Below are positions 1 to 7,360 of a stretch of DNA of 42,591 bases, piece after piece. The stretch is taken from positions 1 through 42,591 of the forward strand of contig CANJMM010000013.1 of the NCBI GenBank assembly GCA_947475765.1. Direction: 5' to 3'. Source of the DNA: Legionellales bacterium (GTDB lineage Bacteria > Pseudomonadota > Gammaproteobacteria > Berkiellales > Berkiellaceae). The notes below the pieces were generated by a model. It saw only the letters and a list, made by a program, of their open reading frames with translations. It did no database searches and was not told the origin of the DNA. The first letter of the stretch is position 1; each line of letters opens with the position of its first letter. A program made the position numbers and the translations under genes.

Positions 1-684
1 AAATAAGGCTTTAATATGGGGGGGTAATTTATTGGGCCCTTCCCAAAGCGCCCCCAATTGTTGAGAAAACAGTTGATTGGCTTTGTCTTCTAGTACCGTG
101 GCTTTAACTTTGCCTTCTGAACGCCAAGCCGCTTTGGTATCGGCTTCCATTTCCACCCGAACCAGCTTATAGGCTTTACAAAATTGCAAGGGATTCATGG
201 CCATGGCCCAAGGGCCTTTATTAATATCCATGGCCATTAAGTCAATATTCACAACGGGGGCAATTTGGGGCCAATTTTTTTGTTCTTGGGCCATTAAGGT
301 TTCCATATTATGTGCCCGAACATAACGCATAAATTTATGATTTTTAAACATAAATACGGCCATGACCATAATCAAAAAAACACTGGGGTACATAAAATAT
401 CGGCCTATTACTTCACTGATGCTGCCAAATAAAACTGGCCTATCTATTAGATCAGTGGGAATAGCGCTGCTTAACCAAACAATGCCTTGATTGACTTCTG
501 TTTGGTTCACAAAAAGATTAACCAACATAAATTCATATAAACGAATTTTTAAGAACACCCAAACCAGCTGCTCTTTCATAAAATACCAAATCATAATAAT
601 AATCACCATGAGAGCAAAAATGCCCCATATAAGGGTCATACCGCTGTCTGATTTTCCATCACCGCCGCCTGCTTCTCCGGCCAT
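1..684 (-). CDS. icmP: DotM/IcmP, type IVB coupling-complex protein (3' end cut by window)
   Basis: Only the first 228 codons are present; the gene runs off the left edge. DotM is an inner-membrane partner of the DotL ATPase in the Dot/Icm coupling complex, which recruits effectors. The visible N-terminus is Gly/Ala-rich, then has a membrane segment at about residues 17-34 and a second at about 98-112, followed by the start of the cytosolic domain. This is the usual DotM layout (about 376 aa in Legionella). The ATG at 684 is preceded on its strand by AGGA about 14 bases upstream. It lies 41 bp after icmS on the same strand, so the two are probably co-transcribed. dotL/icmO would be expected next, beyond the window. 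Confidence 0.9.
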   Translation of the reverse strand, partial: MAGEAGGGDGKSDSGMTLIWGIFALMVIIIMIWYFMKEQLVWVFLKIRLYEFMLVNLFVNQTEVNQGIVWLSSAIPTDLIDRPVLFGSISEVIGRYFMYPSVFLIMVMAVFMFKNHKFMRYVRAHNMETLMAQEQKNWPQIAPVVNIDLMAMDINKGPWAMAMNPLQFCKAYKLVRVEMEADTKAAWRSEGKVKATVLEDKANQLFSQQLGALWEGPNKLPPHIKALF

Positions 685-699
685 TGTCTCTTTTTCCTA

Positions 700-725
700 T
701 TTATATTATTAATTTATATTATTAA
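700..725. repeat. Perfect 13-bp tandem duplication after icmS stop codon
   Basis: The unit TTTATATTATTAA occurs at 700-712 and again at 713-725, directly after the icmS stop codon (726-728, complement). It fills most of the icmS-icmP spacer. It is one of a series of such duplications at gene junctions in this locus. Confidence 0.8.
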
Positions 726-1070
726 TTAGTCATACATTAAATCATCTAAAGGCGTTGTGGCTCTTGAGGGACCCGCATGAATCAACTCAATTAATATATC
801 CGTCAAACATAATAAACTGAGCGATCTGGGGGTTGCCTCATCAAATTTAACCCGCACCCCCAGAGTGGCCCCTTGAGACTCTTCAAAGCTCACCCCAATG
901 CCATACCCCAAACAAAAAGAACTCAATTGATCGGCTCTTCTTGCCATCGCAGGCAATAAGCCTGTATTGCTAAAAACCTGATCATAATGCATGGGTTGTT
1001 CTTTCAGCGTAAAATTGCAACTTAAGGCTTTGGCCACCAAAGCCATTTGGGTATTAATATCGATTGCCAT
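726..1070 (-). CDS. icmS: IcmS, type IVB effector chaperone/adaptor
   Basis: A 114-aa acidic soluble protein, the same length as Legionella IcmS. IcmS pairs with IcmW as an adaptor that binds a subset of effectors and docks on the DotL-DotM-DotN coupling complex. Recognisable family features are the central run with LLPA and RADQL, and the following CLGYG motif. It is divergent from dotD. In Legionella, icmT lies upstream of icmS, and icmR and icmQ lie between icmS and icmP. Here icmT is elsewhere (4061) and icmS is followed directly by icmP, so the icmQ/icmR position is empty. Confidence 0.92.
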   Translation of the reverse strand: MAIDINTQMALVAKALSCNFTLKEQPMHYDQVFSNTGLLPAMARRADQLSSFCLGYGIGVSFEESQGATLGVRVKFDEATPRSLSLLCLTDILIELIHAGPSRATTPLDDLMYD

Positions 1071-1265
1071 ACTTGCTTGCTCTCTTCTCTTACGCTTATC
1101 TCTACTTGTTTTATATCTGCCTGCGATGCCTATAACTTTAGCTGCTAACTCTGCAGGTGTTTGGTTTTAGGTCGTCCAAATAGCCCTTGTGCTCTAGACG
1201 CCGGCCTCTATTGCCTTCATAATTTAACATTCAAAGCTATTATACCTATATGTCAGACCAGAACT

Positions 1266-1295
1266 TTGACAAAAAGTTTAATTTTTTACTATCCT
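1266..1295 (+). promoter_or_regulatory. Candidate sigma-70 promoter of the dotD-dotO operon
   Basis: A consensus -35 TTGACA (1266-1271) is followed after 18 bp by TATCCT (1290-1295; 4 of 6 matches to TATAAT). Transcription would start near 1302, about 20 nt ahead of the dotD ATG at 1323. This supports 1323 over the far-upstream ATG at 1161. No measured start site is available. Confidence 0.5.
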
Positions 1296-1322
1296 GTTTT
1301 AAAGATATGCACTGGAATAAAT

Positions 1323-1856
1323 ATGAGCCTACAAAAAACGATCTTTGAAATGACTTTTAGAATGATTTTTAGAATGACTTTAATTGGGATAACGTTAATG
1401 GGGGTAGCTTTAATCAGCGGCTGTGCCCAAAATCAAAAAGTTTATGGGCAATCGACTCAATCTACACAAGAAGAAAGCATTAGACCCTATTTAGAAGCCA
1501 CTGCACTAGGCATTGAGCGTGCCTTATTGTCTTTAGCCGAAACTCAGAAACCTTACCAAAGTCAAGCTATTAACACGGTTCCATTAATCACCAGTGCGGG
1601 AGGCATGGGCGGCACAGTAACACTCGATTGGTCTGGACCCATTGAGCCACTGCTGCAAAAAATAGCGGGCTACACACAATATAAAGTCAAAATATTAGGT
1701 AACGAGCCACCTGTTGCAGTCATTGTTTCGGTAACCGGTAAAGATTTGTTTGTGGCCGATGTGATTAAAAGCGCCGGGCTACAAGCCGGTAAACGTGCTA
1801 ACATTGTGGTTTATCCAACGACCCGAATAATAGAATTAAGATACAGTGTTACCTAA
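1323..1856 (+). CDS. dotD: DotD, outer-membrane core lipoprotein
   Basis: DotD is a small lipoprotein that, with DotC and DotH, forms the outer-membrane part of the Dot/Icm core complex. The product from this start is 177 aa (Legionella about 163). A hydrophobic signal sequence ends in the lipobox I-S-G-C, then the mature domain has the DotD pattern (VTLDWSGP, KVLGNEPP-type segments, and C-terminal VVYPTT). An open frame continues upstream to 1161, but a good promoter lies at 1266-1295, so ATG 1323 is preferred. In-frame ATGs at 1350 and further down could also serve. It is the first gene of the plus-strand operon and equals TraH of IncI plasmid R64. Confidence 0.9.
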   Translation: MSLQKTIFEMTFRMIFRMTLIGITLMGVALISGCAQNQKVYGQSTQSTQEESIRPYLEATALGIERALLSLAETQKPYQSQAINTVPLITSAGGMGGTVTLDWSGPIEPLLQKIAGYTQYKVKILGNEPPVAVIVSVTGKDLFVADVIKSAGLQAGKRANIVVYPTTRIIELRYSVT

Positions 1857-1867
1857 TATATATATCA

Positions 1868-1917
1868 ATATAAAATTATAAAATTATAAAATTATAAAAA
1901 TATAAAAATATAAAATA
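1868..1917. repeat. AT-rich tandem repeat between dotD and dotC
   Basis: About 50 bp of repeated TATAAAAT/TATAAAAA units (period 8) fill almost the whole dotD-dotC spacer. No strong Shine-Dalgarno sequence is left in it. Confidence 0.75.
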
Positions 1918-1918
1918 A

Positions 1919-2911
1919 GTGAAGCCTATCAGCATGTTAAAACCTGTTCTTAAAACGGCTATATTAGGGCTACTTACCCTCAGTCTGGTGGCTTGCTCTA
2001 GCAGCAATGCCCCCAATAGAGATACCAGTAGCTTATCGTCATTAAGATCTTTATCCAGAGTTGGAACAAAAGGCAGTGGCTTGACTGGATTGCGTTATAT
2101 CGCCATTCGAGATACGGCACTCTCTTTAGGTGCAAGAGGGGGCTTAGCTTATCGCGCCACTCAAATGAATTCAGAATTAAAGCAACATGGCCGTTATTTA
2201 GAGCGGCTATTTAATTTTAATGCGCTTTTACTCGACGATAATGTCTTACCCCCTATTCTGATAGAAGGTCGCCAGACATTAGATCAAAGCAACCCATTGA
2301 GTTCAGATGCCATTCGTTTATCCGATAGACAATATGTGATTTTATCTCAAGCCAGATTTGTCACGGCTTCGCCGCATTGGCGTGAATATTTATGGATGGA
2401 TTACGAGAAACCTGAATTACCCGATCCGTCTTTGTTACCCAAAGATGAGAACGAACAAAAAGTATGGGACAAATACGTCTCAGAAGGCTGGCTGTCTGGT
2501 GTACAACAAGCCAATGCCATTTTTCAAGAAAATTTAGGCCGCTTAAAACGCGACTATCAAGGCATGGTGCGCTATCGTACTTTATTGGCACAAGGCATTG
2601 TAAGTGCCCCTTTTGTGGCGCGTAATGACATGGGCGTAACCGGTAATAGCGAAGAATTGGCCATTAACGACCGTATTTTACGGATTACAGCGCTACCGAG
2701 CTTTCAAACCAACAGTGCAAACTGGAGCCCTATTACTTCTGAAGTCAAAGAAAAAATAGAAGACCCCGCTGAATCTAACTGGGCGCTTTCACCTGAATCT
2801 CCCTTGCCCCTCAAACCCAATGATCCCAAACAAAAAAATTGGTTTTTTTCTTTTTTCAAACCAAAATTAGCCTTAAACATCAAAAAGGACTGTCCCGATG
2901 AACAATCCTGA
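1919..2911 (+). CDS. dotC: DotC, outer-membrane core lipoprotein
   Basis: DotC works with DotD to place DotH in the outer membrane of the secretion apparatus. It is 330 aa, with an N-terminal signal peptide ending in a lipobox (LVAC, cysteine about residue 26), then a Ser-rich linker and the conserved DotC domain (GLRYIAIRDTALSLGARGGLA region, LPPILIEGR, HWREYLWM, GWLSGVQQAN). The frame starts at a GTG (1919); the ATG at 1934 would give a product 5 residues shorter with a better signal peptide. Neither start has a strong ribosome site. The 3' end overlaps dotB by 14 bp, which indicates translational coupling. It equals TraI of R64. Confidence 0.92.
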   Translation: MKPISMLKPVLKTAILGLLTLSLVACSSSNAPNRDTSSLSSLRSLSRVGTKGSGLTGLRYIAIRDTALSLGARGGLAYRATQMNSELKQHGRYLERLFNFNALLLDDNVLPPILIEGRQTLDQSNPLSSDAIRLSDRQYVILSQARFVTASPHWREYLWMDYEKPELPDPSLLPKDENEQKVWDKYVSEGWLSGVQQANAIFQENLGRLKRDYQGMVRYRTLLAQGIVSAPFVARNDMGVTGNSEELAINDRILRITALPSFQTNSANWSPITSEVKEKIEDPAESNWALSPESPLPLKPNDPKQKNWFFSFFKPKLALNIKKDCPDEQS

Positions 2912-4061
2912 TATGATTAAAAAAGAATTATTTTTTCCAGATGAACCCATTCGCTTTACCCCTCAAGAATTGGATAGATTATTATTGCATTGTTCCAAAA
3001 TAGGCGCCTCTGATATCACCATTCAAACAGCTAGCCCGATTTTAGCCGAATTACACGGCTGTCTTTATCCGGTGACCTCACGAAAAATATCTTTGGCCGA
3101 AGTGGCCGATATGCTGAATGCGATTTATGGCCCTAATGCCACCACACAAATTGCTTCGGGATCAGATGTCGATACCCATTATGAAGTACGCCCCGATAGA
3201 GCCACCCGATTTCGATTTAGGGTGAATGGCACGGGCTGCCAAGTAGAAGGCAACGATGCCATTCAAATTACCTGTAGAACCATTCCAGCCGAGCCACCCG
3301 ACTTAGCCGATTTAAACCTAGATCCTGCCATTATCAACGCCATGGCGCCTATGCAAGGCACCGTGGTTATCACGGGTTCTACGGGCTCGGGTAAAAGTAC
3401 TTTATTGGCGTCTATTATTAAATATTTAATTCAGCAACCTGAAGCAAATCGTAAAGTGCTGACTTATGAATCGCCCATTGAATTTGTCTACGATCATGTC
3501 TTGTGTCCGTCTTCTATTGTTGCGCAATCTGAAATTCCCAGACATTTGCCTTCTTTTGCGGCAGGGGTCAGAAATGCCTTAAGACGCAAACCTGGCTTAA
3601 TTTTAGTGGGCGAAGCCAGAGATGCTGAAACCATTGCCGCAGTAATTGATGCTGCGCTTACCGGGCACCCAGTTTATACAACCCTACACAGTAATGGCGT
3701 GGCCGATTGTGTGCGCAGAATGGTGTCTACTTTTCCTTCTGAAGAACGGCATGGTCGTGCCCTAGATATACTCGAAACCCTTAGGCTGTGTGTGTGGCAA
3801 AAATTGGTCCCTTCCCCAGATGGAAAGCGTGTGGCCCTTCGAGAATACTTGGCCTTCGATGAAGAAGTAAGAGACATTTTAGTGGGTATTCCCGTTGAAA
3901 AACTGGCGCAACAAACCCGTCTTTTGCTAAAAGAACGGGGACAAACCATGTTGACCGATGCCGAAAATAAATTTAAAGCAGGCTTAATTAACGAAAGAGT
4001 GTTCAAATTAATTCAAGCTGGCAGTAAGAATGCAGACAAAGATGCAGGAGTCCCTACTTAA
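2898..4061 (+). CDS. dotB: DotB, secretion ATPase
   Basis: A 387-aa cytoplasmic VirB11/PilT-like hexameric ATPase that powers the Dot/Icm channel. The Walker A motif GSTGSGKST is at residues 160-168 and the Walker B region LILVGEARD at about 234-242; the T-L-H-S motif (TTLHSN) follows, as in PilT-class ATPases. Length fits the family (about 377 aa). It begins inside the end of dotC and its stop codon shares one base with the icmT start (TAATG), so dotC-dotB-icmT are tightly coupled. It equals TraJ of R64. Confidence 0.96.
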   Translation: MNNPDMIKKELFFPDEPIRFTPQELDRLLLHCSKIGASDITIQTASPILAELHGCLYPVTSRKISLAEVADMLNAIYGPNATTQIASGSDVDTHYEVRPDRATRFRFRVNGTGCQVEGNDAIQITCRTIPAEPPDLADLNLDPAIINAMAPMQGTVVITGSTGSGKSTLLASIIKYLIQQPEANRKVLTYESPIEFVYDHVLCPSSIVAQSEIPRHLPSFAAGVRNALRRKPGLILVGEARDAETIAAVIDAALTGHPVYTTLHSNGVADCVRRMVSTFPSEERHGRALDILETLRLCVWQKLVPSPDGKRVALREYLAFDEEVRDILVGIPVEKLAQQTRLLLKERGQTMLTDAENKFKAGLINERVFKLIQAGSKNADKDAGVPT

Positions 4062-4330
4062 TGCGTAACCCTGAATCGGCTCATTGGCGTGACTCGGCTC
4101 GACGGCCCAAATTTTTCACCATCGATGCTTATGCCACTTTTCCCTTTTTGCTTTTTTTATTGCATATTCGATTATGGACATTTATTCTTGCCATTTGTAC
4201 CGTGATATTTTTTGGCACCATTGAAAAATTTGGGTTTACCGTCCCTGTTTTCTTACGCTGGCTAAGAGCCTTTCTTGCGGGCAATCTTAAAACAGCGCTC
4301 CCTTGGTGGGAAAAAAGTAATCGATATTAA
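4061..4330 (+). CDS. icmT: IcmT, small membrane protein of type IVB system
   Basis: An 89-aa protein with an N-terminal HWRDSARRP stretch, two closely spaced membrane segments (about 27-58), and the C-terminal pattern VFLRWLRAFLAG ending with a PWW motif, all typical of IcmT (86 aa in Legionella). IcmT is needed for effector export and has been linked to egress from host cells. In Legionella it heads the icmTSRQPO operon; here it follows dotB with a 1-bp overlap, as traK follows traJ in R64. Confidence 0.93.
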   Translation: MRNPESAHWRDSARRPKFFTIDAYATFPFLLFLLHIRLWTFILAICTVIFFGTIEKFGFTVPVFLRWLRAFLAGNLKTALPWWEKSNRY

Positions 4331-4359
4331 AAGCCATATAAAAAAAAGCGATATAAAAC

Positions 4360-5001
4360 ATGAGTCAATCTGAGTTTAGTGGCGCCCTAGAGGCCGTTTT
4401 ACAACGTGATGCTTTTTATTATCAAAGCTACAGAAAAAACTTACTGTATTTTTTTCTGTTGATTTTTATGATTGGCATATTAATTACTTTAAATATTTTC
4501 TTTTACAAAGACAAACCCAATCCTATTTATTTTGCGACGACCAATACAGGGGAAATTTTAGCGCTACCGCCCTTATCTCAAAAAAATATTTCCGATGAAA
4601 AGTTAAAACAATGGGTCACTGAAGCGCTTGAAGTCAGCTACAATTACAATTTTATAAGCTATCGTCAAACCTTGCAAAATGCTCGCCCCTACTTTACCCC
4701 CAAAGGCCATGAGAATTTTTTAAAAGCCATTAAACAATCTTTAAATTTAAATCGGGTGAAGCAAGAAAAGCTATTATTTGCGAGCATGATTTCTGAGGTT
4801 ATTATTGAAAATCAAGGTTATCTCGGATCGGGAACTTATTATTGGGACTTAAAAGTGCCCATGAAAGTCGCCCTATTAGGCGGTGTAAAAACAAAATATG
4901 AAGGCTATAACTGGGTGGTTTTTCTAAAAGTCATCCGCATGAATCCTTTGCAAAATACTTCTGGGCTTGGCATTGCCCAAACGATTGTTCGAGAAGGCTA
5001 A
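4360..5001 (+). CDS. IcmL/DotI family protein, divergent first copy
   Basis: A 213-aa inner-membrane protein with one N-terminal membrane helix (about 28-48) and a periplasmic IcmL domain: YFATT...GEIL, LKQWVTEALE, Y-NF-YR, RPYFTP-G, and C-terminal GLGIAQTIVREG. DotI forms part of the inner-membrane complex with DotJ. This copy is less like Legionella DotI than the second one at 5468, which keeps the APVIL, LPLLVTYQS and LIVRV motifs. Coxiella also carries two icmL genes. The copies may make a mixed ring or be specialised; the sequence does not decide this. The end of the gene and its stop codon lie in a 14-bp tandem duplication (4994-5021). Confidence 0.87.
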   Translation: MSQSEFSGALEAVLQRDAFYYQSYRKNLLYFFLLIFMIGILITLNIFFYKDKPNPIYFATTNTGEILALPPLSQKNISDEKLKQWVTEALEVSYNYNFISYRQTLQNARPYFTPKGHENFLKAIKQSLNLNRVKQEKLLFASMISEVIIENQGYLGSGTYYWDLKVPMKVALLGGVKTKYEGYNWVVFLKVIRMNPLQNTSGLGIAQTIVREG

Positions 5002-5021
5002 ATAATAAAGGCTAAATAATA
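4994..5021. repeat. 14-bp tandem duplication spanning a stop codon
   Basis: AAGGCTAAATAATA occurs at 4994-5007 and 5008-5021. The first copy contains the last codons and stop of the icmL-like gene; the second abuts the dotJ ATG at 5022. Confidence 0.85.
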
Positions 5022-5318
5022 ATGGTTACAGATAAAAAAAAGATTTCCCCAAACAAAATATTAATTACAACCGATAATTTAGGGGCTTCTAATGAAGGCC
5101 AATTTTTTCATGGTTATTATTTTAGAAATAATTATCGAAAACTGGTTAAAATAAATTTAGCCTTATCTTTGATTGCTTTTTTGCTTTTATTCGGGGCCAT
5201 CGTACAAAAAATAACCCGGAGTTTTCCAGAATATTATACTTCTTCTACCGATGGTAGCTTACAGAAAATTACGCCTCTTAACCCCCCTAACTCGTATTTA
5301 GATAATATATTAGGCTAA
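5022..5318 (+). CDS. icmM: DotJ/IcmM, short DotI-like inner-membrane protein
   Basis: A 98-aa protein (94 in Legionella) resembling only the N-terminal part of DotI: the FHGYYFRNNYRKL region, one membrane helix (about 46-64), and a short periplasmic tail with the STDGSLQKITPLN motif that in DotI leads into the globular domain. DotJ associates with DotI in the inner membrane. It sits between two DotI-type genes, giving three related proteins in a row. dotK/icmN, which precedes icmM in Legionella, is not here. Confidence 0.85.
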   Translation: MVTDKKKISPNKILITTDNLGASNEGQFFHGYYFRNNYRKLVKINLALSLIAFLLLFGAIVQKITRSFPEYYTSSTDGSLQKITPLNPPNSYLDNILG

Positions 5319-5332
5319 CGTATTAGGCTAAC
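5308..5332. repeat. 12-bp duplication around dotJ stop codon
   Basis: TATTAGGCTAAC at 5308-5319 is repeated at 5321-5332. The dotJ stop (TAA, 5316-5318) is inside the first copy. Confidence 0.8.
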
Positions 5333-5467
5333 TCGGTTTATAAGCTGAATTTATTTGCTCTTTTGTTGCTATACTGTGCTATGTTATTTTAAGATTAAAG
5401 ATATAATAATATCTGTACTTAATTAATTAACTTAAATTTAAATAAACAAATAAATAACGAAAAAATT

Positions 5468-6253
5468 ATGCCTGTTACGCACAATCCAGAGAATTCATCG
5501 CCTTCAGCGCAAAAAAAGCCGGCTACGGCTTCGGCTTCGGCTTCGGCTTCTCTTATAGACAATGCAACCGAAGCCTTTGCTGCCATCAAAGAAGGCATGC
5601 AAAAAGCCCAAACAGAAGATTTAAGCTCTATCCAAATTCAAACAAAGTTTTATCGCGACAGTTTTCCCAAATTTATGTTTTTATTTTTAGTAACATTACT
5701 TATTTGTATTGTGAGCATTTCATTGAATATTTTACAGTTAATTTACAAACCAAAATCGCAGCAATTTGCGACTTTTAGTAGCACAGACGGTAGCACGCGC
5801 CTTGTTGAAATGATCCCCTTAAATGAACCCAACTTATCAACACAGCCTTTATTACAATGGGCCACTGAAGCGGCGACTTCTTGTTATAACTTTGACTTTA
5901 ATCGCATGGAAAAACAAATTCAAAATCTACGGCCTTATTTTACCGCCCAAGGCTATCAGCACTACATAGAAGCCTTACAGGCAGAAAATACCCTTATCGA
6001 TGTCAAAGAAAAATTACTGATTGTCTCTGCTGTCCCCCTCAAAGCACCGGTTATTTTACGTGAAGCGGTTTCTAGCTCAATAGAACGATATGCCTGGCAG
6101 GTACAACTGCCTTTATTAGTTACCTACCAAAGTTCAAGTGAATTAAAAAAAGCAGAAATCACCGTCACCATGTTAATTGTTCGGGTCGATACCCTTGAAT
6201 CGCCTAAAGGCATTGGTATTTCACAATTTCTTGCACGTAAAGGGGTCGGTTAA
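5468..6253 (+). CDS. icmL: DotI/IcmL, inner-membrane core protein
   Basis: A 261-aa protein and the canonical DotI of this locus. A longer than usual N-terminal cytoplasmic tail (about 75 residues, with an Ala-Ser repeat encoded by four GGCTTC units at 5527-5550) precedes one membrane helix (about 76-98). The periplasmic IcmL domain has FATFSSTDGS, LLQWATEAA, CYNFDF, LRPYFTAQGY, KAPVIL, and C-terminal VRVDTLESPKGIGISQFLA. It equals TraM of R64. The stop codon overlaps the dotH start by one base (TAATG). The 149 bp upstream of it hold no gene and could contain an internal promoter, but I see no strong match. Confidence 0.92.
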   Translation: MPVTHNPENSSPSAQKKPATASASASASLIDNATEAFAAIKEGMQKAQTEDLSSIQIQTKFYRDSFPKFMFLFLVTLLICIVSISLNILQLIYKPKSQQFATFSSTDGSTRLVEMIPLNEPNLSTQPLLQWATEAATSCYNFDFNRMEKQIQNLRPYFTAQGYQHYIEALQAENTLIDVKEKLLIVSAVPLKAPVILREAVSSSIERYAWQVQLPLLVTYQSSSELKKAEITVTMLIVRVDTLESPKGIGISQFLARKGVG

Positions 6254-7356
6254 TGTTTATGCCTCTATTTTTTATTTTTTCTGTGCTTTTTAGCGTAAAT
6301 GCAAAAGCTGCCGTCATAGGCGCAAATTCAGACTCAACGCCACAAGCGCCTATACAAGCGGCCCCATTGGTTAATGCTATGCCAGCGATGCCTTCTATGC
6401 CTGGCTTCCAAAGCAGCCCTGTGCCTGCTGCGCTAAAAGACCCCAAGCTTATGGAGGCTTTTAACGCGCTGCCACCTGAACAAAAAAGCCAATTATTAGA
6501 AACCGCTAAACAAGTGGTACAACAAGAACCATCGCCCCCTTATTCAGCTGCGCCTGTAGAGCAAGCATCTGCCCCAAAACGAAATAAACGCGACGAAGCT
6601 TTCGATATTTTATTAAATCAAGCGCTTCCTCTGAGCCCCGATCAAATCAAAGAAATGAGAAGATTATTTGACATCGTCGAAGAAGCCAAATTTACCACGC
6701 CCAAAACCCCTCCTACGCCTATTTCTTCTTCTACTCGCGTGGACCTAGAACCTGGATCGATACCGCCCCTTATTCGATTATCGGCCGGTTTTGTGACTTC
6801 GCTTAATTTTATTGACATCACCGGATCCCCTTGGCCTATTGCTTCTTATGGCATTGGCGACCCCCAAGCTTTTAACATCCAATGGGATCAACGCTCCAAT
6901 ACTTTATTTATTCAAAGCTTACGTCTTTATTCTCATGGTAATATGGCTGTTAAGCTTAAAGACTTAGACACGCCCATTATGATTTCAATGGTCTCTGGTC
7001 AAAAAGAAGTCGACTTCCGCGTCGATTTGCAAGTAGCCGGTAGAGGCCCTCAAGCCACCGCGGCTATTTTACCGCAATCTGAAACCTTACCTGCAAAGGT
7101 TAACCCCATGCTGATTAATTTTTTAGATGGCATTCCGCCACAAGGCAGCACCAAACTAGAAGCAGGCCGATATGGTGAGGCTTGGATTTATCAAAATAAA
7201 ATGTATTTTCGTTCTAAACTTAAATTGCTCTCTCCAGCATGGATGGCCACGCTTTCAAGCCCCGATGGCACCCATGTGTATGAAATGATGAAAACCCCCC
7301 TGATTCTGGCAACAGAAAATGGGGTAACCGTTAACATAGTACTAAAAGGCTTGTAA
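6253..7356 (+). CDS. icmK: DotH/IcmK, outer-membrane core component
   Basis: A 367-aa exported protein that forms the outer-membrane ring with DotC and DotD. A cleavable signal peptide (hydrophobic about 2-18, VNAKAA cleavage region) precedes a Pro/Ala-rich linker. The conserved part starts near residue 100 with the ALPLSPDQIKEMRRL motif, and the C-terminal beta domain includes GSPWPIASYGIGD and TPIMISMVSGQKEVDFRVDL. Length matches Legionella DotH (about 361). It overlaps the dotI stop by 1 bp. It equals TraN of R64. Confidence 0.95.
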   Translation: MFMPLFFIFSVLFSVNAKAAVIGANSDSTPQAPIQAAPLVNAMPAMPSMPGFQSSPVPAALKDPKLMEAFNALPPEQKSQLLETAKQVVQQEPSPPYSAAPVEQASAPKRNKRDEAFDILLNQALPLSPDQIKEMRRLFDIVEEAKFTTPKTPPTPISSSTRVDLEPGSIPPLIRLSAGFVTSLNFIDITGSPWPIASYGIGDPQAFNIQWDQRSNTLFIQSLRLYSHGNMAVKLKDLDTPIMISMVSGQKEVDFRVDLQVAGRGPQATAAILPQSETLPAKVNPMLINFLDGIPPQGSTKLEAGRYGEAWIYQNKMYFRSKLKLLSPAWMATLSSPDGTHVYEMMKTPLILATENGVTVNIVLKGL

Positions 7357-7360
7357 CAAG

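Noticed and set aside
1161..1322. Extended N-terminus of dotD from ATG 1161
   Set aside because: It would place 54 non-conserved residues before the lipoprotein signal, and a sigma-70-like promoter lies inside it at 1266-1295.
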